From: Flavobacteriales bacterium
GTDB taxonomy: Bacteria; Bacteroidota; Bacteroidia; Flavobacteriales_D; Sanyastnellaceae
Direction of reading: 5' to 3'
Length of the DNA stretch: 64,000 bases
Assembly (NCBI GenBank): GCA_015665315.1
Contig: JADFAK010000029.1
Location: forward strand, 1 to 64,000
In this document: positions 1 through 9,458 of the stretch, piece after piece
Layout: each line of letters begins with the position of its first letter
Numbering within the stretch: the first letter of the stretch is position 1
Notes under the pieces: generated by a model
Seen by the model: the letters and a program-made list of their open reading frames with translations, nothing else
Told to the model about the DNA's origin: nothing
Databases searched by the model: none
Made by a program: the position numbers and the translations under genes

Positions 1-1
1 C

Positions 2-1408
2 TTCGGTCATGAACCCACAGAAGGCCAGCGAAAGTTCTTTTTGGCTCTCGATCGAATGCTCAATAGTTCGATGCCAAGATGCACGCTACTTCTCACGGGG
101 TACGCAGGAACCGGCAAAACCACGAGTACGAAGGCGGTCATCGATACCTTTCGCGAACTCAAACAAAGAGCCGTTCTATTAGCTCCTACTGGAAGGGCCG
201 CAAAAATACTCGGTAGTTATAGCGGTCAACAAGCATTTACCATTCACAAATACATCTACCAAAGAAAAGCGATGGCCGACGGTTCGGCGGCATTTAGCAT
301 GGCCGTGAATAAACATAAAAACACCCTTTTCATTGTCGATGAGGCCTCCATGATTGGTGAGTCCGGAGTCGCCGCAGGCGGATTTCAGTATCGCAGTTTG
401 CTCGATGACCTGATCGAATTCGTCTTCTCAGGCGATTCTTGCCGACTCCTCTTAATCGGAGACAATGCGCAGCTCCCACCTGTAGGCATAGACCAAAGTC
501 CGGCACTGCAGCTTAAAAAACTACAGGCCGATTTCTACTTGACCATTGCTCAAATTGAATTCAACGAAGTCCTACGTCAGGCTCAAGACTCAGGAATCCT
601 GTATAACGCCACGCTGCTTCGAGTACAACAAATGGAAAACCCCGAAGCTTTTCCTGTATTTGATCTAGGTGCATACACAGATATCATACGAATAGGCGGG
701 GCCGATTTACAAGAGTACCTGGATGACGAAATTTCCAGCAATAGCATTGAAGACGTTGTGGTAATTACCCGATCAAACAAGCGAGCCAACCTATTCAATG
801 AACAAATTCGCCGACGGGTGCTATGGCAAGAAGAAGAAATAAATGCGGGAGATCACCTGATGATCGTGCGCAATAATTATTTCTGGTTGGATGAGGACGA
901 ACAACAAATTGCAGGCTTCATTGCCAATGGAGATACGGCGGAAGTCCTCAAAATTATTCGCACGGAGGACATGTGGGGCTTTCGCTTTGCCGACGTCAGC
1001 ATAGAGCTTGTGGACTACGATAATATTCCAGCTTTTGAGGTCAAGGTAATTCTCGATACACTTCATTCCGACGGACCGAGCTTGGATCCCGACAAAGCCA
1101 AGGCGCTCTATCACTATGTTGCCGAAACCTACCTTCACTTAGGAGACAAGCGATTGATCCACCGCGCGGTCATGAAAGACCCCTACTACAACGCTCTTCA
1201 AGTAAAATTCGCCTACGCAGTCACCTGCCACAAAGCGCAAGGCGGACAATGGCCAGTCGTTTTTGTCGAGCAAGGCTATCTCACCGATGACATGATGGAC
1301 CTTTCATTTCAACGTTGGCTCTACACGGCATTTACCCGAGCACAACAGAAATTATATCTCGTAAATTTCCATGCCTCCTTCTTCGGGGAAGAGGAAGACC
1401 TATTCTAG
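2..1408 (+). CDS. RecD-like/AAA ATP-dependent helicase (exodeoxyribonuclease V alpha-like), 5'-truncated by the window edge
   Basis: Walker A GYAGTGKTT, Walker B FIVDEASM, C-terminal VTCHKAQGGQWPVVFVEQ and YTAFTRAQQKLYLV (UvrD/RecD C-terminal). Frame stays open upstream of the listed start (FGHEPTEGQRKFFLALDRM), so the gene begins outside the window. Confidence 0.88.
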   Translation, partial: FGHEPTEGQRKFFLALDRMLNSSMPRCTLLLTGYAGTGKTTSTKAVIDTFRELKQRAVLLAPTGRAAKILGSYSGQQAFTIHKYIYQRKAMADGSAAFSMAVNKHKNTLFIVDEASMIGESGVAAGGFQYRSLLDDLIEFVFSGDSCRLLLIGDNAQLPPVGIDQSPALQLKKLQADFYLTIAQIEFNEVLRQAQDSGILYNATLLRVQQMENPEAFPVFDLGAYTDIIRIGGADLQEYLDDEISSNSIEDVVVITRSNKRANLFNEQIRRRVLWQEEEINAGDHLMIVRNNYFWLDEDEQQIAGFIANGDTAEVLKIIRTEDMWGFRFADVSIELVDYDNIPAFEVKVILDTLHSDGPSLDPDKAKALYHYVAETYLHLGDKRLIHRAVMKDPYYNALQVKFAYAVTCHKAQGGQWPVVFVEQGYLTDDMMDLSFQRWLYTAFTRAQQKLYLVNFHASFFGEEEDLF

Positions 1409-1444
1409 TTCTCTCCAAGCCACCTCTCAATTACAGCCATAAAA

Positions 1445-1472
1445 AAACCCCTAGCCATACGACCAGGGGTTT
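1445..1472. terminator. Bidirectional intrinsic terminator between helicase and icd
   Basis: AAACCCCT ... AGGGGTTT stem, with A-run on the left giving a T-tract on the minus strand; sits between convergent genes. Confidence 0.75.
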
Positions 1473-1496
1473 CTAACTTCGTTTGAAGTTTATGTT

Positions 1497-2720
1497 TTAT
1501 GCCATTCTTGCTTGCAGACCGGCGTCTAGAGCCTCTAGAAACTCTTCAGTGGTTAACCAATGTTCAGTCGTCATTTGCTTACCATGAACCAAGATAGCTA
1601 AGTCCTTCGTCATTTTACCACTTTGAACAGTGTCAATACACACCTGCTCTAAAGTCTGACAGAAGTCACGAAGGGCTTGATTGTTATCGAGCTTTCCACG
1701 GAAGTCCAAACCACGTGTCCATGCAAAAATACTTGCAATAGGATTTGTGCTGGTCTTCTTTCCTTCTTGGTGCTGACGGTAGTGACGAGTCACTGTTCCG
1801 TGAGCCGCTTCAGCTTCCATGGTCTTTCCATCCGGAGTTACCAAGGTAGAAGTCATCAAGCCGAGTGACCCAAAACCTTGAGCTACTGTATCCGATTGAA
1901 CGTCTCCATCGTAATTCTTACAAGCCCAAACGAATCCACCGTTCCACTTCATCGCCGCGGCAACCATGTCATCGATAAGTCGGTGCTCATAGGTCAATCC
2001 CGCTTTGGCAAAACTCTCAGTAAACTCAGTTTCATATACTTCTTGGAAGATATCCTTGAATCGTCCGTCGTACGCTTTCAAAATCGTGTTCTTAGTCGAA
2101 AGATACAATGGCCATCCTTTGGCGAGAGCTTGGTTGAAACATGAACGTGCAAATCCGAAGATCGACTCATCCGTATTGTACATGCTCATAGCAACACCAT
2201 CGCCTTGGAAGTTATAAACCTCCCATGACTGTGTGTTTCCATCTTCTCCTTCAAATGTCATCGTGAGCTTTCCTTTGCCCTTGATTACAGTATCTGTCGC
2301 CTTATATTGATCGCCAAAAGCATGACGTCCTATGCAAATCGGCTTGGTCCATCCTGGAACCAAACGAGGAACATTTGACATGATAATAGGCTCGCGGAAA
2401 ACTGTTCCACCTACGATGTTTCGGATCGTTCCATTTGGAGATCTCCACATCTTCTTCAAGCCAAATTCAACTACGCGGTCCTCATCAGGTGTGATCGTTG
2501 CACACTTGATACCTACATTGTATTTCTTAATCGCCTCAGCAGCATCGATGGTAATCTGGTCATCGGTATTATCTCTACTCTCCATTCCTAGATCGTAGTA
2601 CTTGATGTCCAAATCCAAGTATGGGAAAATCAACTTGTCCTTGATGAATTGCCAGATTACTCTGGTCATCTCATCTCCGTCGAGCTCAACTACTGGGTTC
2701 GCTACTTTTATCTTATCCAT
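1497..2720 (-). CDS. icd: NADP-dependent isocitrate dehydrogenase (eukaryotic-type)
   Basis: [70 protein letters not shown]; resembles the IDH1/IDH2 family. Confidence 0.95.
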   Translation of the reverse strand: MDKIKVANPVVELDGDEMTRVIWQFIKDKLIFPYLDLDIKYYDLGMESRDNTDDQITIDAAEAIKKYNVGIKCATITPDEDRVVEFGLKKMWRSPNGTIRNIVGGTVFREPIIMSNVPRLVPGWTKPICIGRHAFGDQYKATDTVIKGKGKLTMTFEGEDGNTQSWEVYNFQGDGVAMSMYNTDESIFGFARSCFNQALAKGWPLYLSTKNTILKAYDGRFKDIFQEVYETEFTESFAKAGLTYEHRLIDDMVAAAMKWNGGFVWACKNYDGDVQSDTVAQGFGSLGLMTSTLVTPDGKTMEAEAAHGTVTRHYRQHQEGKKTSTNPIASIFAWTRGLDFRGKLDNNQALRDFCQTLEQVCIDTVQSGKMTKDLAILVHGKQMTTEHWLTTEEFLEALDAGLQARMA

Positions 2721-2770
2721 GTGATTTAGATTGTGGAACCTCTATGATTCCGTGTGAGCGAAATCCTCGC

Positions 2771-3193
2771 TTATTTTGTCTTTTCGCGCTCCGAGAAGTA
2801 AAAACTTCCTTCGATAGCCGCATTCTCATCGCTGTCCGAACCGTGAACTGCATTGGCTGCAATTGACGTAGCAAACATTTTACGAATGGTTCCTTCTGCA
2901 GCCTCGGCTGGGTTAGTCGCACCAATCAAGTCACGGAAAGAAGCCACAGCATTGTCTTTTTCCAAAATAGCCGCAACGATAGGTCCCGAAGACATATAGT
3001 CTACCAATTCTTCATAAAAAGGACGCTCACTATGAACTGCATAAAATGCCTGAGCATCTTCTTTAGACAATTGTGTCCATTTCATAGCCTTAATGCTAAA
3101 TCCCGCTTCAATTATCTTGTCGATAATCTTTCCTGTGTGCCCTGCGCCTGTCGCGTCTGGCTTGATCATTGTAAATGTTCTGTTTCCTGACAT
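2771..3193 (-). CDS. ndk: Nucleoside diphosphate kinase
   Basis: TFTMIKPDA start, [23 protein letters not shown] active-site histidine motif. Confidence 0.96.
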   Translation of the reverse strand: MSGNRTFTMIKPDATGAGHTGKIIDKIIEAGFSIKAMKWTQLSKEDAQAFYAVHSERPFYEELVDYMSSGPIVAAILEKDNAVASFRDLIGATNPAEAAEGTIRKMFATSIAANAVHGSDSDENAAIEGSFYFSEREKTK

Positions 3194-3218
3194 CTCTTAT
3201 ATTTTCGAAAATTCGGCG

Positions 3219-3226
3219 CAAAAATA
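3219..3226 (-). promoter_or_regulatory. Candidate Bacteroidetes -7 element (TATTTTTG) for ndk
   Basis: TAnnTTTG on the minus strand 26 nt upstream of the ndk start; -33 TTG not at ideal spacing. Confidence 0.45.
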
Positions 3227-3358
3227 CAAAGAAGTGTAGACCTGACGAAGTCCAATGAGCCTAAGTTGTTTAAAACATGAATATACCTCTAAAACCCCAT
3301 TCAAAAAGCCAGGTATTCAAAGGTGTTGTCACGAAAGGATGAAAGGAAGATAGAATAA

Positions 3359-3431
3359 TGTGCAGGGCATTCGCTGTTCTCTCCATACAGCGAAACTTTA
3401 TCAATGTCTAGCCACATCTAATCCCTGCACA
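3359..3431. other. Nested inverted repeat / structured intergenic element
   Basis: Outer TGTGCAGGG (3359-3367) with CCCTGCACA (3423-3431); inner TTCGCTG (3370-3376) with CAGCGAA (3388-3394); third small ATGT/ACAT helix. Confidence 0.6.
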
Positions 3432-3575
3432 CTATATCCTGGTACCGAAGTACCTCATTTGGTTATATGAGTGGATTTCTCCACAGTATCAAGACGAACT
3501 TTGTCCTGTTCGGTCACATTATTTTTAAATAATTTTCATCTTTACCACCTACATTATTTTTAACACCTCCATTCT

Positions 3576-4151
3576 GTGATGCCTTCCCCGATTGTAATTG
3601 AAACTAAGCGGCTAATTTTGCGCGAATGGAATGAGTCCGACGCAGCATTCTTGCTCGAGCTCAACTCCAATCCCGAGGTTGTCAAATACACTGGAGACCC
3701 ACCATTCGCATCTTTAAAAGCCGCCCAAAATTTCATTCAAGCCTACGATCACTATCAAAAGCATGGTTATGGACGTTGGTTGTGTGTGTTGAAGGAGAAT
3801 GCAATGCCCATTGGTTGGTGCGGACTAAAATGGGACAAGGATGAAAAGCTGATTGATCTTGGGTATCGCTTCCTAGAATCTCATTGGAATCAAGGCTTTG
3901 CGACTGAAGCAGGTTTTGCTTCCCTGGTTGTTGGCTTCGATCACTTCGGTATGAAAGAGATCATTTGTCGGGCCATGAAACTCAACCTTCCCTCTTTCCG
4001 TGTAATGGAAAAGATGGGCTTCAAATACCTGAAAGACGGACAATGTGCTCTTCATGATGCCCGCTATTACCGCTTAGGAAGGGAAGAATTTGAGGTCTTT
4101 TGGCCACGTGAGACTTGGCCTTCGAAGGTGACTTATTCTGTATCTACCTAA
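3576..4151 (+). CDS. GNAT family N-acetyltransferase (RimJ/RimL-like)
   Basis: IETKRLILREWNESDAAFLLELNSNPEVVKYTGD N-terminus; GYRFLESHWNQGFATEAG. Confidence 0.9.
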   Translation: MMPSPIVIETKRLILREWNESDAAFLLELNSNPEVVKYTGDPPFASLKAAQNFIQAYDHYQKHGYGRWLCVLKENAMPIGWCGLKWDKDEKLIDLGYRFLESHWNQGFATEAGFASLVVGFDHFGMKEIICRAMKLNLPSFRVMEKMGFKYLKDGQCALHDARYYRLGREEFEVFWPRETWPSKVTYSVST

Positions 4152-4161
4152 GGAAAGCGTG

Positions 4162-4182
4162 TTTAAGCCATTCGGCAAATGG
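4162..4182 (+). repeat. Dispersed short element, palindromic variant TTTAAGCCATTCGGCAAATGG
   Basis: Variant of core AGCCTTCGGCAAATG; close to the copy at 24711-24730; 10 nt after the GNAT stop. Confidence 0.6.
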
Positions 4183-4304
4183 AGCTAGCCATCCAATGAT
4201 AGGAAGGGAAGTTAGACCCAAAATACCTTCAACCTACCCCCCGATCATTCCTTAGGAATTCAATAAATTCGCACTTTAAAATCAACCCAATAAATAGTCA
4301 GAAT

Positions 4305-5546
4305 ATGGCAGAAGTGATGGACAACAAACTCAGCTCAGTTGAAGCGATGGATCTCGAAAACAAGTATGGTGCACATAACTACCATCCGCTACCCGTAGTA
4401 TTGGATCGTGGTGAAGGCGTATTTGTTTGGGATTTGGAAGGAAAGAAGTACTACGACTTCCTATCGGCCTATTCGGCAGTGAATCAAGGGCATTGCCATC
4501 CTAAAATTGTTGAGGCCATGGTCAACCAAGCCAGAAAACTCACTTTAACGTCACGTGCCTTTTACAATAGCGTTCTTGGACCTTACGAGAAATTCGTCAC
4601 TGAATTCTTCGGATACGATAAAGTACTTCCAATGAACACAGGTGCCGAGGCCGTTGAAACTGCACTTAAACTATGCCGTCGATGGGCCTACGACAAGAAG
4701 GGCATTCCTGCCAACCAAGCGAAGATTATTACATGTGAAGGAAATTTTCACGGACGTACCACAACCATTATTTCATTCAGTACCGACCCCGATAGCAATT
4801 CGCGATTTGGACCTTATACTCCAGGTTTTGAAGTGATTCCTTACAATGACTTAGATGCTCTGGCCAAGGCTTTAGAAGATCCCAACGTAGCAGGATTCTT
4901 GGTTGAGCCTATTCAAGGTGAGGCAGGTGTTAACGTTCCCGATGAAGGATATTTGCGCGGAGTCGCTAAGCTTTGTAAAGAGAAAAACGTGCTTTTTATG
5001 GCCGATGAGGTGCAGACGGGTGTTGCGCGGACTGGCCGACTTGTATGTATCGATCACGACGAAGTGAAGGCCGATCTTCTGATTCTTGGAAAGGCAATGA
5101 GCGGTGGTGCTTACCCTGTTTCGGCGGTGCTTACGAGCCATGAAATTATGGACGTTATCAAGCCGGGCGAACATGGATCTACATTTGGTGGTAACCCCAT
5201 CGCAGGTGAAGTTGCAATCGCAGCTTTGAAGGTTGTTCGCGATGAAAAGCTTTCCGAAAATGCCGAAAGACTGGGCAAGATTTTTAGAGCCGAAATGAGC
5301 AAACTAGCCGATGAATGTAATTTGGTTGATCGCGTTCGTGGAAAAGGATTGCTCAATGCCGTGCTCATCAACGACACGCCAGAAAGTAGCACTGCTTGGG
5401 ATTTGTGCGTAGCTATGAAAAACAACGGACTTCTAGCCAAGCCAACGCATGGAAACATTATTCGTTTTGCGCCTCCTTTGGTGATGACCGAAGAGCAATT
5501 GATGGAATGTGTCGCCATTATTAGAAAGACTTTCTTGGAGTTTTAG
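4305..5546 (+). CDS. rocD: Ornithine aminotransferase
   Basis: Class III aminotransferase: [72 protein letters not shown]. Confidence 0.93.
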   Translation: MAEVMDNKLSSVEAMDLENKYGAHNYHPLPVVLDRGEGVFVWDLEGKKYYDFLSAYSAVNQGHCHPKIVEAMVNQARKLTLTSRAFYNSVLGPYEKFVTEFFGYDKVLPMNTGAEAVETALKLCRRWAYDKKGIPANQAKIITCEGNFHGRTTTIISFSTDPDSNSRFGPYTPGFEVIPYNDLDALAKALEDPNVAGFLVEPIQGEAGVNVPDEGYLRGVAKLCKEKNVLFMADEVQTGVARTGRLVCIDHDEVKADLLILGKAMSGGAYPVSAVLTSHEIMDVIKPGEHGSTFGGNPIAGEVAIAALKVVRDEKLSENAERLGKIFRAEMSKLADECNLVDRVRGKGLLNAVLINDTPESSTAWDLCVAMKNNGLLAKPTHGNIIRFAPPLVMTEEQLMECVAIIRKTFLEF

Positions 5547-5568
5547 ACTTCCTCAGAAAAGATAATTC

Positions 5569-5608
5569 AAGCTGGTACTTTTATAGAAGGTGCCAGCTTT
5601 TTTTTGTT
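5569..5608 (+). terminator. Intrinsic terminator of rocD
   Basis: AAGCTGGTAC ... GTGCCAGCTT stem followed by a T-run. Confidence 0.75.
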
Positions 5609-5620
5609 CAATGAGGTGGC

Positions 5621-5638
5621 TTTAGCCTTCGGCAAATG
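5621..5638 (+). repeat. Dispersed short element TTTAGCCTTCGGCAAATG
   Basis: Exact 15-mer AGCCTTCGGCAAATG shared with 11471, 23217, 56410(-) and 63578(-). Confidence 0.75.
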
Positions 5639-5700
5639 TTGAGCAACCTTAAATTGTATCTTAGCCGTCATTCACGATCAGTAGCTAATTCATGCACTAA

Positions 5701-6330
5701 ATGAGGATTCTCTTTTCTGTTCTACTCGCTTCAATTTTCTCGGCTTGCACGCTCCCAAATGAAACGCAATCGACCGGGCAAAAGATCATCCATGATACGA
5801 TTGAAGTCGTTACGGTGCAAATTGATACCGTCTTCATTGAAAAATCAGGTGAAAGAAGCCCCTCGGACTTTATTATTGCCGCTATGTTGCCCGACTGGCT
5901 TATGCAAACGGGCATTTTGAAGGGTCTTAGCCTCTCTGATCATCTAGAGTTAGATTGCCGATTAAATCCTATGTATTTCGAAGCAGATTTTAACGGGGAC
6001 GGCAATTTGGATGTCGTATTTCCAATCATCGATTGGCAGACGAAAAAAAAGGGCTTCGCGGTGGTTCATGGAACATCCCACGATCTTTATATAGTTGGAG
6101 CGGGAGAATTGATAAAAGACGCACTGAGTGATGATATGTCTGGATACGACATCTGGAAAATCAATAGACTCAAAGTGAACCCTCCGGGGCTGGATGAATT
6201 TGGCGAAATCAATAAAAATGGTCCGCTTCATCTTGAAAATCCTTCTATTCAGATCGAAGCCTCAGATATCGGGGGCGGACAAATCTATTGGAATGGCAGT
6301 GAATACGTCTATTTCCATCAGACTTGTTAG
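5701..6330 (+). CDS. Hypothetical lipoprotein
   Basis: Signal peptide with lipobox (LLASIFSAC); FNGDGNLDVVFPI resembles an FG-GAP/VCBS-like motif. Confidence 0.7.
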   Translation: MRILFSVLLASIFSACTLPNETQSTGQKIIHDTIEVVTVQIDTVFIEKSGERSPSDFIIAAMLPDWLMQTGILKGLSLSDHLELDCRLNPMYFEADFNGDGNLDVVFPIIDWQTKKKGFAVVHGTSHDLYIVGAGELIKDALSDDMSGYDIWKINRLKVNPPGLDEFGEINKNGPLHLENPSIQIEASDIGGGQIYWNGSEYVYFHQTC

Positions 6331-6343
6331 CAAAATCAACACG

Positions 6344-8527
6344 CTAAATCTTGATAATTCGGTCGGTGAATGATACTTCTCCCACCGTCACCCGAACCAA
6401 GTAAATCCCCGGTTTTAGATTGGAAATATCAACCCCTTGCATTCCATACCAATCGCGCATGACCAACTTGCCTTGTCCGTCGAACACCGTGATTTCGACT
6501 CCCTCTATTTCACCAGGCAAGTCGGTATAAAGGACATCCGCCGCCGGATTGGGAAAGAAAGTAAGCGGACTCCCAAAGTTTTCTTGAATAAAGTTAACGA
6601 GCTTTTGCGGTCTAGTGAGCGCAAATATTTTCATCTCCTCCAGGTGATTCTGCCACGTTGAATAGTTAGTAGGCTGGTTCCAACGTTGGATGTGTTGGAA
6701 CATAAATGGAGCGTACAACTGTTCGAGAGAATCAATCTTCGAAAGCACGATCGACGGATTAAAATTGCTACTTAAGAGTTGATACAATCTGATCGTAAAC
6801 TGACTGCGAAACTTGTCATTCGTGAACAGGTTGCTCAGCAGGACTTTATCCCAGTCGGTCGTTGTAGGATCTTCGAAGAAATCCATTGAGTTGAATCCAT
6901 CTTTGTAAAAACACGCGTCGCAATCAAAGAAGAACCAGCGAAATTTACCGTCGGCATCCAAGGACTTCCAATATTCAACATTGTTGTGCGGCCAATCCCA
7001 ATTTGCCGCATACATGTGCATAATATTGAAGTCGATGAAACTCGCAATGTCCATCTCCTTCAACACATGATCGTAGTGCTCTGCCTCAGAAAGGTCGTTG
7101 TTCTCAATGTACTCGACCAAGTGTAAGTAGTCAATATTATTACCTTCAAGCACTTCGGCATTGTTCTTCAGAATAATTACAGAATCCTCATCCAGTCCAT
7201 AATACTGTTCAAGGTAATGCTCGTCCAAATTCTCTCTGGCGTCGTGAATGCCCCAATACTCGCCATTGAGATACAGCAATGTCAACTTTGACTCTTGAAA
7301 ATCAACATGCATTCCATCTAAAAGGGAAGCAGATAGTACATCGGCAAACATGGATTGGGTAAAACCAGCCTGCCCTGTTCTCAAATTGACCGACTTAAAC
7401 GAATCCAGATCACGTCTTTCAAAAAAGGGGTAGTTAAATGAACCGCTACCATATTTATCTTTCGCCGTAAATCGAAGCGATTTCTGAGGTTTGAACCTCG
7501 AACTCTTACCTCTATTCTTCACCTGACAGTCTTGTCCGATTACCTTCTCCCCTTGATCGGTAAAAACTTCAAGATGGCAGTCCCGTTCCCAATTCTCGCC
7601 CGGATGGAGATAGTTTCCACCTTGTAAACCTGGCACATAAATCCCGACTTCATCTGAAAAGAAACCGTCAACATCTGTGCTCATTGAAAACACCAAGGCA
7701 TTTTTGGGAAAAGCCAACTCCTGGCCGATAAAGTAGGATTCGGAAAGTGTCTCTGATACAGGACACCCGTTGTAAAATGCTCTCGCACGAAGAACGGTTG
7801 CTTTGGGAAGTGGCAACTTTGGCTCCGACCAGTCTTCGGCTGTTGGAATAAACGAAAGATCATTTTCGTTGAGGGTTCGTTTATTCAAGGTGATGGGATC
7901 CGTGTATAGTCCCGAAGTAGGATCTAGTTCGGATCCATTCGTAGAATAAAAAACTGAATACGGACCATTTTCCAGAATCTCAACCTCAATGGAACTTGGG
8001 TAGAACCCGGCGGGTCGACTTACTGATAAAGTCGTTTTACATGGAAAATCAAAGCCAATAGGATTGGGTTCGTTTGGCGTTGGGTACTCCGAGAAATAGA
8101 ACCTCCCATCTTCTGGATGAGCAATTGCCGACTCGTCTTCGGAAATACAAACCGCTGGAAAAACGTGAATCAGAGTCCCCTGATTATTTGACAAAAACAA
8201 GGCTTCTCCTTCACTTCCTATTTTAAAATTTGTGTGCCATTGCTCGACAAGATCCTTTCCCGAGGCAAAGATTAATAGTTGTTGACCCGCATTTAGCATT
8301 GAATTTGGAAACACCCATTTCTGCATCTCGTCCTCATCATCGGAAATGAACCAGCCAGAAATGTCGACTGGATGCTCTCCTAAGTTGCTTATCTCCAACC
8401 AATCAGGGCTGTCACCCTCGAAGTCTTCAAGCACATGGTCATTGTCCGACATCACTTCGGAGATAATAACTTGCGCTGGATAATGTCCAGCGACAAAAAT
8501 GAAAAGAAAGATTACCAGCTTTTTCAT
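6344..8527 (-). CDS. CotH kinase family protein with lamin-tail-like N-terminus and T9SS C-terminal sorting domain
   Basis: Signal peptide; VIISEVMSDND...DWLEISNLGEHPVDISGW (LTD-like); NYDWPHNN/EYWKSLDADGKFRWFFFDCDACF CotH-like region; C-terminal FPNPAADVLYTDLPG...GIYLVRVTVG. Confidence 0.88.
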   Translation of the reverse strand: MKKLVIFLFIFVAGHYPAQVIISEVMSDNDHVLEDFEGDSPDWLEISNLGEHPVDISGWFISDDEDEMQKWVFPNSMLNAGQQLLIFASGKDLVEQWHTNFKIGSEGEALFLSNNQGTLIHVFPAVCISEDESAIAHPEDGRFYFSEYPTPNEPNPIGFDFPCKTTLSVSRPAGFYPSSIEVEILENGPYSVFYSTNGSELDPTSGLYTDPITLNKRTLNENDLSFIPTAEDWSEPKLPLPKATVLRARAFYNGCPVSETLSESYFIGQELAFPKNALVFSMSTDVDGFFSDEVGIYVPGLQGGNYLHPGENWERDCHLEVFTDQGEKVIGQDCQVKNRGKSSRFKPQKSLRFTAKDKYGSGSFNYPFFERRDLDSFKSVNLRTGQAGFTQSMFADVLSASLLDGMHVDFQESKLTLLYLNGEYWGIHDARENLDEHYLEQYYGLDEDSVIILKNNAEVLEGNNIDYLHLVEYIENNDLSEAEHYDHVLKEMDIASFIDFNIMHMYAANWDWPHNNVEYWKSLDADGKFRWFFFDCDACFYKDGFNSMDFFEDPTTTDWDKVLLSNLFTNDKFRSQFTIRLYQLLSSNFNPSIVLSKIDSLEQLYAPFMFQHIQRWNQPTNYSTWQNHLEEMKIFALTRPQKLVNFIQENFGSPLTFFPNPAADVLYTDLPGEIEGVEITVFDGQGKLVMRDWYGMQGVDISNLKPGIYLVRVTVGEVSFTDRIIKI

Positions 8528-9093
8528 TTCAGTAAAAATCCTGCTCTAATATTGGCGCTCATGTAATCAATGCTGCTCTCATAGCTGACATTGTCCAAGG
8601 CATATTCCAGTTCTGCAAATTGATATTTGAATGAGAGACTTGTGAAGAATCCTATTTTCTCCCCCAAATCAAAGCTCCAAAGTCGTCCGATCTCGATAAA
8701 GTAACCACCATCCAAGTCGATAGCTGACAGCGAATTTTCAGATCGATTCTCGGCAAGGGCAAATCCTGATTGCATAAATAACTTCGCATTCTGATTCTTG
8801 AAGATGGAGGCGTCCAATCTAAAAAAGATCGGATAAAAATAATCGTCATCGAAATTCTCCATGCCCACACCCATGCCTATTTGCACTTGATCGGTAATTT
8901 GATGTAGCAGACCAATTTGGGCACTTATTCCAGAAGAGTAAAGGAAATTATTTGAACTCACCGTGCCACCAAAATTTGCACCGCCCACTATAAAAGGCAT
9001 GAGCTTAATCCGAGGCTTTTCATTTTGGGAGACCCCCTGAAGGCTTGTCAGAATTAGGAGAGTTAACGCAAGTAGTCGAAATACAATTTTCAA
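8524..9093 (-). CDS. Outer-membrane beta-barrel-like protein
   Basis: Signal peptide; alternating aromatic/polar beta-strand pattern; 4-bp overlap with the downstream CotH gene. Start at 9093 appears to be TTG. Confidence 0.55.
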   Translation of the reverse strand: MKIVFRLLALTLLILTSLQGVSQNEKPRIKLMPFIVGGANFGGTVSSNNFLYSSGISAQIGLLHQITDQVQIGMGVGMENFDDDYFYPIFFRLDASIFKNQNAKLFMQSGFALAENRSENSLSAIDLDGGYFIEIGRLWSFDLGEKIGFFTSLSFKYQFAELEYALDNVSYESSIDYMSANIRAGFLLK

Positions 9094-9099
9094 AACAGA

Positions 9100-9119
9100 A
9101 ACTTTGGTGGGCCAAAGTT
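9100..9119. promoter_or_regulatory. Perfect 8-bp hairpin AACTTTGG-TGGG-CCAAAGTT just upstream of the beta-barrel gene start
   Basis: Direct reading of 9100-9119; stem 9100-9107/9112-9119 with a 4-nt loop. Confidence 0.6.
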
Positions 9120-9383
9120 CGGTTAAGATTGGGTATTAAAAATCAACAAATGCAAAAACGCCAGCACCCTAATATGCCAGTTTCAAGGCGATGCGAGGAA
9201 ACATTTCACTCAATACACTTTCCATTTTCTTGTGCCGTGTACCACTATTCTACGGAACGTATAGGCCGACAAATTCGATTCTGAAATAGTTTCACACTTG
9301 CTCGAATCAAAATGCAATGATTGCAAATAGAAAACGTTTTATCCCGCAGCCCCATTTCACATGCTGAACAGAGCACCTTTTTC

Positions 9384-9407
9384 GCTAAATTTATTTTAGC
9401 TTTTTTT
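9384..9407 (+). terminator. Orphan plus-strand intrinsic terminator
   Basis: GCTAAA-TTTAT-TTTAGC followed by TTTTTTT; both flanking genes are on the minus strand. Confidence 0.6.
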
Positions 9408-9458
9408 AACAAATAGATTCGTCTCTACCCTGCTCTGCCTACCTTTCTGGCGAACCAA

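Noticed and set aside
583-798. Short antisense ORF inside the helicase gene (and many similar ones, e.g. 821-1138, 4872-5174, 5111-5518, 10071-10442, 29887-30414, 35331-35831)
   Set aside because: They lie opposite well-supported conserved genes, have no recognisable domains or signal peptides and look like mirror ORFs.
2713-2925. ORF in the ndk/icd junction
   Set aside because: Out-of-frame reading of the strongly supported ndk gene.
3355-3435. Possible hammerhead-like ribozyme because a GAAA follows the inner helix
   Set aside because: No CUGANGA-like core on either strand, so the hammerhead consensus is not met.
9045-9284. 79-aa plus-strand ORF overlapping the candidate sRNA interval
   Set aside because: No domain, no plausible composition or conserved feature; overlaps the beta-barrel gene start. 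Transcript possibility is retained as a finding, not the protein.
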